The notes under the pieces: model-generated
Database searches by the model: none
The model's input: the letters and a program-made list of their open reading frames with translations, nothing else
Told to the model about the DNA's origin: nothing
Assembly: GCF_002506585.1 (NCBI RefSeq)
Contig: NZ_DAXW01000009.1
Span: 136,346 to 200,345, forward strand
Direction of reading: 5' to 3'
Length of the DNA: 64,000 nt
From: Methanoculleus sp. UBA430
GTDB taxonomy: Archaea > Halobacteriota > Methanomicrobia > Methanomicrobiales > Methanoculleaceae
Shown here: one piece after another, positions 33,169 through 41,752 of the stretch
Position numbering within the stretch: the first letter of the stretch is position 1
Layout: each line of letters starts with the position of its first letter
Position numbers and translations under genes: made by a program

Positions 33169-33572
33169 CAAGGGAGAACCTTCAGGGTGTACCGTTTCCG
33201 TTGCGTTCCGTCAAAGACGATACGGTGGTCCGGGATGGTTTCCCCGGCGAACAGAACGTTGAGGTAGTCCTTGAGGGCCTCATACACGGAACGGTCCGAG
33301 ACGAAGAGCCCGCGGGCGATCACTCCGGGACGCTCTGTGACCGTAAATGACTTAACCGTGATCTCCGCCGCCGGTTCACCATCTGAGAAGGCCTGGATGA
33401 GAAAAAAAGGACCTGAACGGGAGACGATCACAATTGTCCCGTCAAGGGCGAAAAGGTCGCCCATGCCCGCCTTGCCCCGGGTAAGATACTCGGCGCCGGC
33501 CGCGAACGCCAGGTCCCGGGCGAGGGAGCGCACCTCGGGGACCGGTTTACGTGACGTCGTGACGACCGTCAT
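33168..33572 (-). CDS. Brix-domain ribosome biogenesis protein (Imp4-like)
   Basis: A 134-residue single Brix domain: [20 protein letters not shown] at the N terminus, then [24 protein letters not shown]. Archaeal Imp4-like proteins bind rRNA during assembly. The frame is open upstream, but ATG 33572 is the family start and overlaps the rpoP stop (ATGA). Confidence 0.9.
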   Translation of the reverse strand: MTVVTTSRKPVPEVRSLARDLAFAAGAEYLTRGKAGMGDLFALDGTIVIVSRSGPFFLIQAFSDGEPAAEITVKSFTVTERPGVIARGLFVSDRSVYEALKDYLNVLFAGETIPDHRIVFDGTQRKRYTLKVLP

Positions 33573-33700
33573 CGAGCCTTCAGGTCTTTTATCGCGGCTC
33601 CGCGTTCCTTGAAGAGGATGCGGTGCCCGCAGTAGGGACAGCGGATATTGACGTCGATCTCCACTTTCTGTTTGCAACGAGCGCACTTATAGGCAGCCAC
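33569..33700 (-). CDS. rpoP: RNA polymerase subunit P (Rpb12-like)
   Basis: A 43-residue zinc-ribbon protein beginning with a [14 protein letters not shown], then [15 protein letters not shown]. The four cysteines (C-x2-C ... C-x2-C) bind zinc. It is too short for many gene finders. It ends in an ATGA overlap with the Brix gene and begins 6 bases after the L37Ae stop, the standard archaeal arrangement. Confidence 0.95.
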   Translation of the reverse strand: MAAYKCARCKQKVEIDVNIRCPYCGHRILFKERGAAIKDLKAR

Positions 33701-33706
33701 GACCTA

Positions 33707-33997
33707 TTAGCCCTCCTTCTGCAGCGAGCGCTCGATGCTCCGTGTAGCGACGCGCATCGCGGGCGTCTCCGGGACGTAGCTGCCGCCCGCAAACTTAAAC
33801 CCGCACTTGCGGCACGTCCAGATACCCGTTCCCTCACGCTTGACCGCTGCCTGGTCGCAGCGGGGGCAGGTGTGACTCGCGCGGGAGACCGTCTCGATCT
33901 GGTTCACTCTCTTGCGGATAAACCGGCCATACCTCGGGCCAAAGCGCCCGGAATTTCCGACTACCCTGCCCTTTGCACTCTGTTTGCGGCTTGCCAT
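33707..33997 (-). CDS. rpl37ae: Ribosomal protein L37Ae (eL43)
   Basis: A 96-residue protein beginning MASRKQSAKGRVVGNSGRFG, with the zinc finger CPRCDQ...WTCRKCG. It is a large-subunit rRNA-binding protein. AGAGGT lies 8 bases upstream of the ATG, and a TATA-like AACTATATTAG is in the 55-base gap to the SBDS gene, which may give this sub-cluster its own promoter. Confidence 0.96.
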   Translation of the reverse strand: MASRKQSAKGRVVGNSGRFGPRYGRFIRKRVNQIETVSRASHTCPRCDQAAVKREGTGIWTCRKCGFKFAGGSYVPETPAMRVATRSIERSLQKEG

Positions 33998-34052
33998 TTC
34001 GCGTACCTCTGATATGTCCTATAATTTTTGCGTTGGCGACTAATATAGTTAC

Positions 34053-34754
34053 TCACAACACGCGTTCGATGATCCGGGTCTCTGCATTTCCCTTTGAAAT
34101 TTTGTTCACCAGGTCATAGAACTCTTCCTGGATGCCTGCTGGAATCCTGACGACGGCGATCCAGGAACCGTCTTTCTGCCACTCATCCTGTTCGAGCATC
34201 CCGGCGTTCTTGATTTCGTAGCCTCTCGCGGCGTAATCCGGCGGGAGCTTCACGGCGATGCGGATCTCCTCGAAGCGGATGGGGAGAAGCGGCCGGAGTG
34301 CCTTGATCACCTCTTTGACCTGCTCCTCGACGGATTTGAAGGGATCGATGCTCACCCTCGCCTCCTCCATGGCGAGTTCGATGCGTTGCGGGGGGTGAGG
34401 GAACCCGGTCTGCGGGTTGACGGCGTTCCTCGATATGAACGTGACGACCCGGCTCCGTTTCTCTGCAATAAGGTGGCGGCGCTGTTCGGAGGTGAGGTGG
34501 ATCTCGCCCTTCTTGATGATCCGTATGGCGGCCTCTTCAAACTCAGTCGTCTTGAAGACCTTCAGGAGAGATTCATCGGATGCCCGTTCGGCATGGGCGG
34601 CGTTTGAGAAGATGGAGTCGGCTGCAACCGCGTCCTCCAGGTCGACGTCCTCCCCCTGCCGGATACGCTGAGCCTGGTCGGGGTCGACAAGCACCTCAAA
34701 CCGTTCGCCGTAACTCTCAAGCCGTGCTACAACTGCCTGGTCCAGAGGTATCAT
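34053..34754 (-). CDS. SBDS/Sdo1 ribosome maturation factor
   Basis: A 233-residue SBDS protein: three domains beginning MIPLDQAVVARLESYGERFEVLVDPD, the FYSH-type N-terminal domain, a central helical domain (TSEQRRHLIAEKRSRVVTFI) and a C-terminal ferredoxin-like domain. It promotes large-subunit maturation by helping release aIF6. ATG 34754 aligns with known family starts; GTG 34766 is an alternative immediately after the psmA stop. Confidence 0.94.
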   Translation of the reverse strand: MIPLDQAVVARLESYGERFEVLVDPDQAQRIRQGEDVDLEDAVAADSIFSNAAHAERASDESLLKVFKTTEFEEAAIRIIKKGEIHLTSEQRRHLIAEKRSRVVTFISRNAVNPQTGFPHPPQRIELAMEEARVSIDPFKSVEEQVKEVIKALRPLLPIRFEEIRIAVKLPPDYAARGYEIKNAGMLEQDEWQKDGSWIAVVRIPAGIQEEFYDLVNKISKGNAETRIIERVL

Positions 34755-34766
34755 AGGGGGTGTCAC

Positions 34767-35489
34767 TCACTCTTCGAACTGGTCGACGTAGATCTTCACT
34801 TCGTCCTTCTCCAGCTTCCGGAATTCCCGGGTCGCGATGGAGACGAGACCGATCTCGATGGCGCTCACGTCGAGTTTGCCTTCTGTTGCGGCGTGCAGGG
34901 CCTTGATACCGAGCTTGATGGCGTCGGCAAAGTTCCCTTCCTCGTTGTACTCGTCCTCGAAAACCTTCATGACCGCGGGCCGGCCCGTGCCGATCCCGGT
35001 TGCCTTGTACTCGAGCAACGTGCCGCTCGGATCGGTCTCAAAGAGCCGGGCCTCGCCGTCGCTGACGCCTGCAATCAGGAGAGCGGTCCCGTAGGGGCGT
35101 GCACCGCCGAACTGGGTGTAGGTCTGCATGTGGTCGCAGAGTTTCTTGGCCAGGGTTTCGACGTTGATCGGTTCGTTGTAGGAGACCCGGTTGATCTGGG
35201 ACTCGACCCGCGCCCGATCCACGAGGGACCGCGCGTCGCCGACGAGGCCGGAGGATGCCACACCGATATGCGAGTCAATCTTGAAGATCTTCTCGATGGA
35301 GGCAGGCTCGAGGAGACGGGACGTCACCCGTTTGTCGACGATCAGCACGACGCCTTCGCTGCACTTGATCCCGACTGCCGTCGTACCCCGTTTCACCGCT
35401 TCTCTGGCGTACTCAACCTGGTAGAGCCTACCGTCCGGGCTGAAGACAGTAATCGCCCGGTCATATCCCATCTGATATTGTGGTTGCAT
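34767..35489 (-). CDS. psmA: Proteasome subunit alpha
   Basis: A 240-residue 20S alpha subunit with the N-terminal gate YDRAITVFSPDGRLYQVEYA and the GTTAVGIKCSEGVVL region. It forms the outer rings of the archaeal proteasome. GGAGG is 7 bases upstream, and the ATG shares one base with the TAA of the previous gene. Confidence 0.97.
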   Translation of the reverse strand: MQPQYQMGYDRAITVFSPDGRLYQVEYAREAVKRGTTAVGIKCSEGVVLIVDKRVTSRLLEPASIEKIFKIDSHIGVASSGLVGDARSLVDRARVESQINRVSYNEPINVETLAKKLCDHMQTYTQFGGARPYGTALLIAGVSDGEARLFETDPSGTLLEYKATGIGTGRPAVMKVFEDEYNEEGNFADAIKLGIKALHAATEGKLDVSAIEIGLVSIATREFRKLEKDEVKIYVDQFEE

Positions 35490-35971
35490 TATCGTTCCTC
35501 CAAATCGGCTTCGGTGAAAAATAATAACTTCTGATGTTTAATACCTTGTTCAACCAAATCAACCTTTTGACGGGGGTAGCGGTACACCGTGAAACAGTGC
35601 TCCGCGAACCTCGTTTCTCCTGCCTCAGAGAGAGGCCGGATTGGTTTCATCCGGCGCTTCAGAGCATGGATGGTCCCGGAGACGGCGACCGTCCGGAGGG
35701 CAACCGGCCCATCGGCGATCGCGGTGACCGTTGTAAGGGCGGTGGCGATATCCTTCTCCGTTCCGCGACGGCATCGGACCACAACGTACCCGGTGTCGCA
35801 GAAGACCACCGCCGGCTGTGCGAACCCGACGGCCGCGTCGCCAAAGAGCGAGGTCGCGGCCTCGATGACCGAGAGGTATGCCTGTTTCTGGTCAGGGGTC
35901 ACTCCGTACGGGAGGACCCGAACCAGGATGTAACGCCTTTTTGCCCGCATCGCCGGGGGCCTCGGCTTCAT
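35489..35971 (-). CDS. rnp2: Ribonuclease P protein component 2 (Pop5)
   Basis: A 160-residue Pop5-family protein: RRYILVRVLPYG, then SVIEAATSLFGDAAVGFA and GYVVVRCRRGTEKDIATAL. It pairs with Rpp30 to bind the catalytic domain of RNase P RNA. The ATG at 35971 overlaps the rnp3 stop (ATGA). A shorter start at MRAKRRYIL is possible. The C-terminal tail is longer than in some homologues. Confidence 0.92.
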   Translation of the reverse strand: MKPRPPAMRAKRRYILVRVLPYGVTPDQKQAYLSVIEAATSLFGDAAVGFAQPAVVFCDTGYVVVRCRRGTEKDIATALTTVTAIADGPVALRTVAVSGTIHALKRRMKPIRPLSEAGETRFAEHCFTVYRYPRQKVDLVEQGIKHQKLLFFTEADLEER

Positions 35972-36612
35972 CCGACCACCCTCACGGGCTGCTCCGGTTC
36001 GATGAACCGGCCGACCGACGCGAGAGCCTCGCTCACTTCCGTTCCGGTCATGCCGAAGAGCGCGCAGAGGCCCCGGACCTCGCGGACCGACCGCTGCTCG
36101 AGAATCGAGTGTGCGTCGGACGATATCGTCAGTGGGAAGCCGTAGCGCCGTTGCAGCGAGAGGATGTCAGCGTACCGCTCCAGCGCCCTCTGGCGTCGGG
36201 TTCCCCGGAGCCGGATGATGGGGGCAAGCGAGATGTCCACCGCCACGCCACGCTCGGCCGCTGACCGTGCGGCAACGTGGTCGAACGCGTTCCTCCGGGC
36301 GGCATGGATATTTCTGATGCCATTCACCTCTCTCAGCCCGACGACGGCCCGGTTGAAAGAGGTGTCGCCGGCATTGACAAAGACCACGTCGGCACGCCGG
36401 ACGGCAGGCTCGCGCACCCGCCTGATGACCTCCTTGTGGGACGCGGCGCTGATCACGACCCCGCGGATAACCTCCGCCCCAAGGGGTTGACGCCCGACCT
36501 CGCCGATGGCGACGATGCTGTCAAACCCGAGGTCCGTCGCCTCAAGCGCCATCCGTGCAAGCGTCGAGTCGCCGGTGGGGTAGGGATATACACTCGCGTC
36601 CGTGACCTTCAT
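35968..36612 (-). CDS. rnp3: Ribonuclease P protein component 3 (Rpp30)
   Basis: A 214-residue Rpp30 TIM-barrel-like protein: MKVTDASVYPYPTGDST, HKEVIRRVREPAVRRADVVFV, FNRAVVGLREV and ISSDAHSILEQRSVREV. It works with Pop5 in RNase P, trimming tRNA 5' ends. It sits between L15e and Pop5, the conserved order. Confidence 0.93.
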   Translation of the reverse strand: MKVTDASVYPYPTGDSTLARMALEATDLGFDSIVAIGEVGRQPLGAEVIRGVVISAASHKEVIRRVREPAVRRADVVFVNAGDTSFNRAVVGLREVNGIRNIHAARRNAFDHVAARSAAERGVAVDISLAPIIRLRGTRRQRALERYADILSLQRRYGFPLTISSDAHSILEQRSVREVRGLCALFGMTGTEVSEALASVGRFIEPEQPVRVVG

Positions 36613-36642
36613 CAGGAGTAAACCGTATGTAAAAAAAGGTAA

Positions 36643-37233
36643 TTATTTGCCGCGGTTCGCATGGGAACGGATGCTCGGGCGAGTCTTCTCGGTCCCGTGC
36701 CCGCGCGTCCGCATCCCGCGCCCCTTCATGCCGGCGGAGGTCTTACCGCGCTCCGCCCGGCCCCGGTGAACCGGGTCGGCCAGCCATGCGAGGTTGCGGT
36801 CGCTCCGGATCGATGGGTGGTGCCCATCGACCAGGATCACCTCAAACCACTTTGACCGTCCATCCTCGCCGACCCAGTAGGAGTTTAAGGCCTCCATATT
36901 CGGGAACTTGCGGGATGCACGCTCTTCGGCCATCCGCTGCAGGCTCTTTGCCGGGGTCATGCGGCGCATACCCATACGTGCGGACCGGCGCCCGCGAATG
37001 TACCGGGGCTTCCTCCGGCCACCGCGGCGGACCTTGACCCGCACGACGATGATCCCCTGCTTGGCCTTGTAGCCAAGCGAGCGGGCCCGGTCGATCCGGG
37101 TCGGATGCTCCACGCGTACGATACTCCCCTCGCGCCGCCAGACCTGGAGGCGCTCCCAGAGGAGACCTTTCACCTCGGAACGGTCGGGCCTCTTCCATGC
37201 CTCGCGAACGTAGGCATACATTGACTTTGCCAT
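36643..37233 (-). CDS. rpl15e: Ribosomal protein L15e (eL15)
   Basis: A 196-residue, strongly basic protein starting [20 protein letters not shown], with the conserved [20 protein letters not shown] segment and the GWR-type [25 protein letters not shown] region. GAGGTGAT lies 7 bases upstream of ATG 37233, one of the best ribosome sites in the window. It heads the superoperon running down to prefoldin. Confidence 0.97.
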   Translation of the reverse strand: MAKSMYAYVREAWKRPDRSEVKGLLWERLQVWRREGSIVRVEHPTRIDRARSLGYKAKQGIIVVRVKVRRGGRRKPRYIRGRRSARMGMRRMTPAKSLQRMAEERASRKFPNMEALNSYWVGEDGRSKWFEVILVDGHHPSIRSDRNLAWLADPVHRGRAERGKTSAGMKGRGMRTRGHGTEKTRPSIRSHANRGK

Positions 37234-37350
37234 GCTTTTAATCACCTCAGGTTCAGCGTTTCCGCCACATTCCTTTTCCGGGACGTGTCCCGTGGTTCCT
37301 AACAGGTTGGCGAGAGCGCTAATAAAGAATTCCTTTCTCCGCGGGAAGAC

Positions 37351-37845
37351 CTAGATGCCCTTCCTCTTCTCGACGACACGGATGGCATCGATCCGGGTGA
37401 CCGGGTACTGCCCGTTCTCGTCTTTTTCGGCCGATTTGACCATATCCCAGACGGTGAGGAGCGCAACGGAGACGCCGGTGAGCGCTTCCATCTCGACGCC
37501 CGTCCTCCCGTAGGACTTCACGCGGGCGGTCGCCTCAATGTAGCCGTCCCCCTCCTCGAAGTCGATGACGATGCCCGCAAGCGGTATGGGGTGGCACATG
37601 GGGATGATGCGCGCCGTCTCTTTCACCGCGAGGGTGGCCGCCACCCGCGCGGTCGCGAGGACGTTGCCTTTGACCGCCGTCCCTTCCCGGATGGCCCGAA
37701 GCGTCTCGCTCCGGAGGTAGATCCTCCCGGCCGCAACTGCTTCCCGGGGGACCTCGGTCTTTGCCGAGATGTCAACCATCTGCGCGCGGTCGTTCTCGAT
37801 GTGGGTGAAGACCGGGGTCTTGCTGTGTTCGCCGGACTCGCTCAT
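37351..37845 (-). CDS. moaC: Cyclic pyranopterin monophosphate synthase MoaC
   Basis: A 164-residue MoaC. Motifs are VDISAKTEVPREAVAAGRI, the ARIIPMCHPIPL active-site segment, and the catalytic AEKDENGQYPVTRI. It performs the second step of molybdopterin synthesis, needed for formylmethanofuran and formate dehydrogenases. The frame is open upstream; ATG 37845 fits the family. It follows nnr by 56 bases. Confidence 0.95.
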   Translation of the reverse strand: MSESGEHSKTPVFTHIENDRAQMVDISAKTEVPREAVAAGRIYLRSETLRAIREGTAVKGNVLATARVAATLAVKETARIIPMCHPIPLAGIVIDFEEGDGYIEATARVKSYGRTGVEMEALTGVSVALLTVWDMVKSAEKDENGQYPVTRIDAIRVVEKRKGI

Positions 37846-37901
37846 GTGAATCAGGAGATCTTCGGTCTCTTTGGGGATAAAAGGAAACGCCCGGGGTGAG
37901 G

Positions 37902-39305
37902 TCACTCCGCCACCGGGCGGCCGAAGAGTTCCTCCGGAATGCAGTCCAGCATGTCGGTCGCGAGCATCCCGCATCCGCGCCCCTCCGCGGCCCGCATCCC
38001 GGCCTTGCCGCAGACGTACGCGGCGATGCAGGCCGCCTCGAACGCCGGAACCTGGCAGAAAAGCGCTCCGGCGACACCGGCGAGCAGGTCACCCGTCCCC
38101 CCGGTGGTCATTGCAGGGGTTCCGGTCCGGTTGAACCTGACCCGCGTTCCGTCGGAGACTACGTCGACCGGCCCCTTGAGCAGGACGGTCCCCGCCGTTG
38201 CGGCGGCTTTCACGCACCGGCCGCGCGCCGCGAGGTCCGCCGGGGGTTCTGTCCCGGTGATCCTGGCAAACTCCCCTGCATGCGGGGTGTAGATCGTCTC
38301 CTTCGCCGCCGGCAGGGGGTGGGCGAGCGCATCGGCATCGAAGACCGCCCGCCTGGCCGCCCCGGCGACGGCGAGGACGACGTCGTGGCTCTCGACCCCG
38401 AGACCCATGCCGCAGACGACTACATCGGCCCGCCCGGTGAGCCGGAGGATCGTCTCCAGGTGGTCGGCCGTGATCGCCTTCCCTTCTAAGGGCTCGTAGA
38501 TCAGGTCGGGCATGGGGATGTATGCCGGGGAGGCAATCCGGACGATATCCGCGCCGGCACGGAGCGCCCCCATCGCCGCGATGTAGGGCGCCCCCTGGTA
38601 GGGCCCGCCCCCGATGACGAGCACCTCACCGCCGACACCTTTGTGGGCCCCGGACGCCCGGGCCGGGACGAGCGTGAGGTCACCGGGCCCGCAGAAGACC
38701 TCAGCCTCGAGCGGGATGCCGATACCCACGACGTCCGCGCCCGCCACCTTCGCCCGGTGGAACGATACGACACGGTCAGCCCGGAGGCCGGGGGTGGGGA
38801 TATCGACGGCGAGGACCGGCGCGGCGCTCGCGTTCGCCCGGGCGACGAGGGTTGCAAACGGCTCCCGCACCGCGCCCGATCTCCCGGTGCCGAGCATCGC
38901 ATCGACGATGAGATCGGCCGCATCGAAGAGATGGCCGAGCCGATCGACGTCGGCGGCGCACCGGACCGGGTGGAGGGCGACTGAGCAGCGGTGGAGGAGC
39001 GATTCCTGGAGAGCCGCCGCGGAGGTGATCGAGCCGCAGTCAGGGTAGACGACGTCGACCGCATCGAGGTACTGGAGGTACCGGGCCACCACCATCCCGT
39101 CGCCGCCGTTGTTCCCCCGCCCGCAGAGGACGAGGACCCGGGAGGGACCGGAGGCGAGGACAGCGTCCGCGACGGCCCGTCCGGCGCTCTCCATCATCGA
39201 AAGCGACGAGTGGCCGAGCGCCACAGCGTTCCCTTCGACCGCCCGCATCCGGCCGGCGTCGATCACGCCGGTCTCCAGAAACTCATGCATATCGTTCGTT
39301 GTCAT
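37902..39305 (-). CDS. nnr: Bifunctional NAD(P)H-hydrate epimerase and ADP-dependent dehydratase
   Basis: A 467-residue fusion. The N-terminal YjeF-type epimerase domain shows LCGRGNNGGDGMVVARY, and the C-terminal ribokinase-like dehydratase domain shows GEVLVIGGGPYQGAPYIAA and TTGGTGDLLAGVAGALF. It repairs hydrated NADH and NADPH. GGAGGTG lies 6 bases before ATG 39305, so that start is preferred over GTG 39314. Length is normal for the bifunctional form. Confidence 0.94.
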   Translation of the reverse strand: MTTNDMHEFLETGVIDAGRMRAVEGNAVALGHSSLSMMESAGRAVADAVLASGPSRVLVLCGRGNNGGDGMVVARYLQYLDAVDVVYPDCGSITSAAALQESLLHRCSVALHPVRCAADVDRLGHLFDAADLIVDAMLGTGRSGAVREPFATLVARANASAAPVLAVDIPTPGLRADRVVSFHRAKVAGADVVGIGIPLEAEVFCGPGDLTLVPARASGAHKGVGGEVLVIGGGPYQGAPYIAAMGALRAGADIVRIASPAYIPMPDLIYEPLEGKAITADHLETILRLTGRADVVVCGMGLGVESHDVVLAVAGAARRAVFDADALAHPLPAAKETIYTPHAGEFARITGTEPPADLAARGRCVKAAATAGTVLLKGPVDVVSDGTRVRFNRTGTPAMTTGGTGDLLAGVAGALFCQVPAFEAACIAAYVCGKAGMRAAEGRGCGMLATDMLDCIPEELFGRPVAE

Positions 39306-39483
39306 GCTCTGCACCTCCAGGAGTGTTGCCTGGTTGGTGCTATGGTGTTTCTTTCTTAGATAGTTTTAGTTTTTTTTGACCGGGAGAAATGCCGGGGGGC
39401 CGCCGGGTTAGAGCGGTGGAAAAACCCCGGATGCTGGACCGTGGGATATCGCCACGCGGGGGCGGGGCCGATGGGGGGGCAGT

Positions 39484-39499
39484 TCCCCTCCCCTGTCTC
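39484..39499 (+). repeat. Dispersed repeat, copy A
   Basis: TCCCCTCCCCTGTCTC upstream of the DHH gene, identical to 49345-49360 and likewise preceded by a G run (gggggggc). Confidence 0.5.
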
Positions 39500-39583
39500 C
39501 ACGCTTCAGGTATGACGGTAACCCCCTCACCCGTCATCGATCCCATGCTCCCATGCTTTATTGACCTTTCACGACGCACTCCT

Positions 39584-40987
39584 ATGGAGATGGGCCTCGA
39601 AAACGATCTACGGAGAGCAGCGGATCTGGCCTGCGATGCGGAGTCGGTGACGATCATCTCCCACATCGACGCCGACGGCATCAGCACGGAGTCGATCCTC
39701 TCGCAGGCGCTCAGCCGCGAGGGTATACCCGTCACCTCCGTCTTCGTCCGCCAGCTCGAGCCGATGGCGATGCGTCACGTCCCAAAGGACGACTCCCTGA
39801 AGGTCTTCACCGACCTCGGGGCCGGCCAGCAGAGCCTTCTTGCGGAGCACGGCCTCTCTGCGGACGAGGTCCTGATCCTCGACCACCACGTCAGCCAGCC
39901 CTGCGAGACGGCCTACCCCCAGGTGAACAGCCTTGATTTCGGCATCACCCGGATGAGCGCCGCCGGTATCGCCTACCTGGTCGCAAAGGCGATCGACGCA
40001 ACCTGCACCGACCTCGCCAAACTCGCCGTGGTCGGGAACGTCGGGGACATGATGGCCCGGGAAAACTGTGGGCTGGTCGGTCCGGCCCGCGATATCGTCC
40101 AGGATGGTGTGGAGTACGGCAACATCGTCGTGCAGAAGCCGGACTTGAACTGCTACGGGACGTCCACACGCCCGATCCACGTCTGCCTCGGCTACTGCGA
40201 CGACCCCTACATCGACGGGATCTCGAACAACCCAAACGCGGCGCTCCGGTTCCTTGAGAAACTCGGCGTCGAGTTGAAATCACCCCGGGGCGGCTGGCTT
40301 GTCTGGGAAGAACTCCCGTTCGACGACAAACGCACGATCATCAGCGCCCTTGCCCAGCAGCTCATCGCTCACGGGAGGGAGACCGACCGCCTGCTCGCCG
40401 AGATCTACATCTTCCCCGACGAGCCGGAACGGACACCGCTCCGGAACGCCTCCGAGTACGCCACCCTCTTGAACGCCTGCGGGCGGTGGGCAAAACCCGG
40501 GATAGGGGGGAGCATCTGCCGCGGGGATCGCGGGGACGCCTACCGCGATGCGGAGTACATGCTCGCCCACCACCGGACGGTCATCCGCGACCTGCTCCAG
40601 TACATCCTCGATACCGGGGTGACGGAGCTCTCGCACCTGCAGTATATCCACACCGGCGACCGGTTCCCCGACACCATCGTCGGGATCGGGGCGGGGATGG
40701 CACTCTCCAAACTGAACTGGAAGAAGCCGATCATGGTCTTAAGTGCGATGGTGGACGAACCGGAGGTCACGAAGGTCTCGATGCGGACGAACGAGTGGGC
40801 GCTCGGCCGCGGAGTCGACCTGCAGGAGGCTCTCGTCGAGGCGTCGGCAGAGGTCGGCGGCGCGGGCGGCGGGCACCGGATCGCGGCCGGGGCGTTCATC
40901 CCCTACGATACAGAAGAGGAGTTTGTTGATAGTGTCAACCGAATACTCAAACGACAGTTCGCTTCGGCGGATCCGGACAATCGCTGA
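39584..40987 (+). CDS. DHH-family phosphoesterase, archaeal RecJ-like
   Basis: A 467-residue DHH/DHHA1 protein. Motifs are SHIDADGISTES, FTDLGAGQ, LILDHHVSQP and the C-terminal GGAGGGHRIAAGAFI. Archaeal RecJ-like nucleases act on single-stranded DNA or RNA, some within the GINS/Cdc45 replisome complex; which type this is cannot be told from motifs alone. The frame is open upstream to 39389, but ATG 39584 begins the conserved region; ATG 39590 is next to it. The 3' end overlaps the PUA gene by 56 bases. Confidence 0.88.
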   Translation: MEMGLENDLRRAADLACDAESVTIISHIDADGISTESILSQALSREGIPVTSVFVRQLEPMAMRHVPKDDSLKVFTDLGAGQQSLLAEHGLSADEVLILDHHVSQPCETAYPQVNSLDFGITRMSAAGIAYLVAKAIDATCTDLAKLAVVGNVGDMMARENCGLVGPARDIVQDGVEYGNIVVQKPDLNCYGTSTRPIHVCLGYCDDPYIDGISNNPNAALRFLEKLGVELKSPRGGWLVWEELPFDDKRTIISALAQQLIAHGRETDRLLAEIYIFPDEPERTPLRNASEYATLLNACGRWAKPGIGGSICRGDRGDAYRDAEYMLAHHRTVIRDLLQYILDTGVTELSHLQYIHTGDRFPDTIVGIGAGMALSKLNWKKPIMVLSAMVDEPEVTKVSMRTNEWALGRGVDLQEALVEASAEVGGAGGGHRIAAGAFIPYDTEEEFVDSVNRILKRQFASADPDNR

Positions 40988-41429
40988 CTTCCAGTTCGGC
41001 ACCGGAGCAGGAGACGCAGTCTTCCCCGATGAGTGCACCTTCCAGTTCTCCACGACGGGGCGCGTCCGCCAGGTGCGCCTCGGGAAGGAGCGGCTTGCAA
41101 CCGTTCGCGCACAGGACGGTCGCCTGACCCTCGGAGTCGGCGGAGCGGCGCGACTTTGCGCCCATCTTCCTCCGCCGGCCTACCGGGTGACAGTGCAGGA
41201 AGATGTGGCGACATTTATTGCGGACGGGAAGAACACGATGGCAAAGCACGTCGTCGCTGCCGACGACGGCATCCGCGCAGGGGACGAGGTGCTGGTGGTG
41301 ACCGGAGACGATGTGCTCCTCGCCACCGGAGCAGCCCTGCTCTCCGGTCGGGAGATGCTGGCATTTAATTACGGTGTAGCGGTAAAAGTACGACAGGGAA
41401 GGGGATCTGAATGTTTCCAGGTAAGATAA
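40932..41429 (+). CDS. PUA-domain protein
   Basis: A 165-residue protein with a GTG start inside the end of the DHH gene. The C-terminal half is a PUA RNA-binding domain: MAKHVVAADDGIRAGDEVLVV, then DVLLATGAALLSGREML and FNYGVAVKVR. The N-terminal half (ADFQFGTGAGDAVFPDECTFQ) matches the archaeal uncharacterised PUA proteins found next to NAC and related to tRNA-guanine transglycosylase C-terminal pieces. It is presumed to act on RNA. It overlaps NAC by 19 bases. Confidence 0.85.
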   Translation: MSTEYSNDSSLRRIRTIADFQFGTGAGDAVFPDECTFQFSTTGRVRQVRLGKERLATVRAQDGRLTLGVGGAARLCAHLPPPAYRVTVQEDVATFIADGKNTMAKHVVAADDGIRAGDEVLVVTGDDVLLATGAALLSGREMLAFNYGVAVKVRQGRGSECFQVR

Positions 41430-41752
41430 ACCCGAAAAAAATGAAGCAGATGATGAAGCAGATGGGCATGGAGATGGAGGAGATCGAGGGCGTGGAGAAA
41501 GTGGTTATCTACACGCCCGCGGGAAACTACGTCTTTGACGAAGCCCAGGTCGTCGCGACCACCATGCAGGGGGTCACCACCTACCAGCTCACGGGAGAGG
41601 CCCGGTTTGAAGAGGCGGTCCCGGAGATCCCCGACGAAGACGTCGCCCTCGTCGCGTCCCAGACCGGAGCAGCCAAAGAGGTTGCGAGGACAACACTCAT
41701 CGAGACCCGCGGCGACATCGCCGAAGCGATCCTGAAACTCTCGCAGCAATGA
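41411..41752 (+). CDS. nac: Nascent polypeptide-associated complex protein
   Basis: A 113-residue archaeal NAC alpha homologue: basic Met-rich N terminus (MFPGKINPKKMKQMMKQMG), the NAC barrel (VEKVVIYTPAGNYVFDEAQV) and a C-terminal UBA domain (VALVASQTGAAKEVARTTLI). It binds ribosomes near the exit tunnel. Its stop overlaps the trmI start by four bases. Confidence 0.95.
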   Translation: MFPGKINPKKMKQMMKQMGMEMEEIEGVEKVVIYTPAGNYVFDEAQVVATTMQGVTTYQLTGEARFEEAVPEIPDEDVALVASQTGAAKEVARTTLIETRGDIAEAILKLSQQ

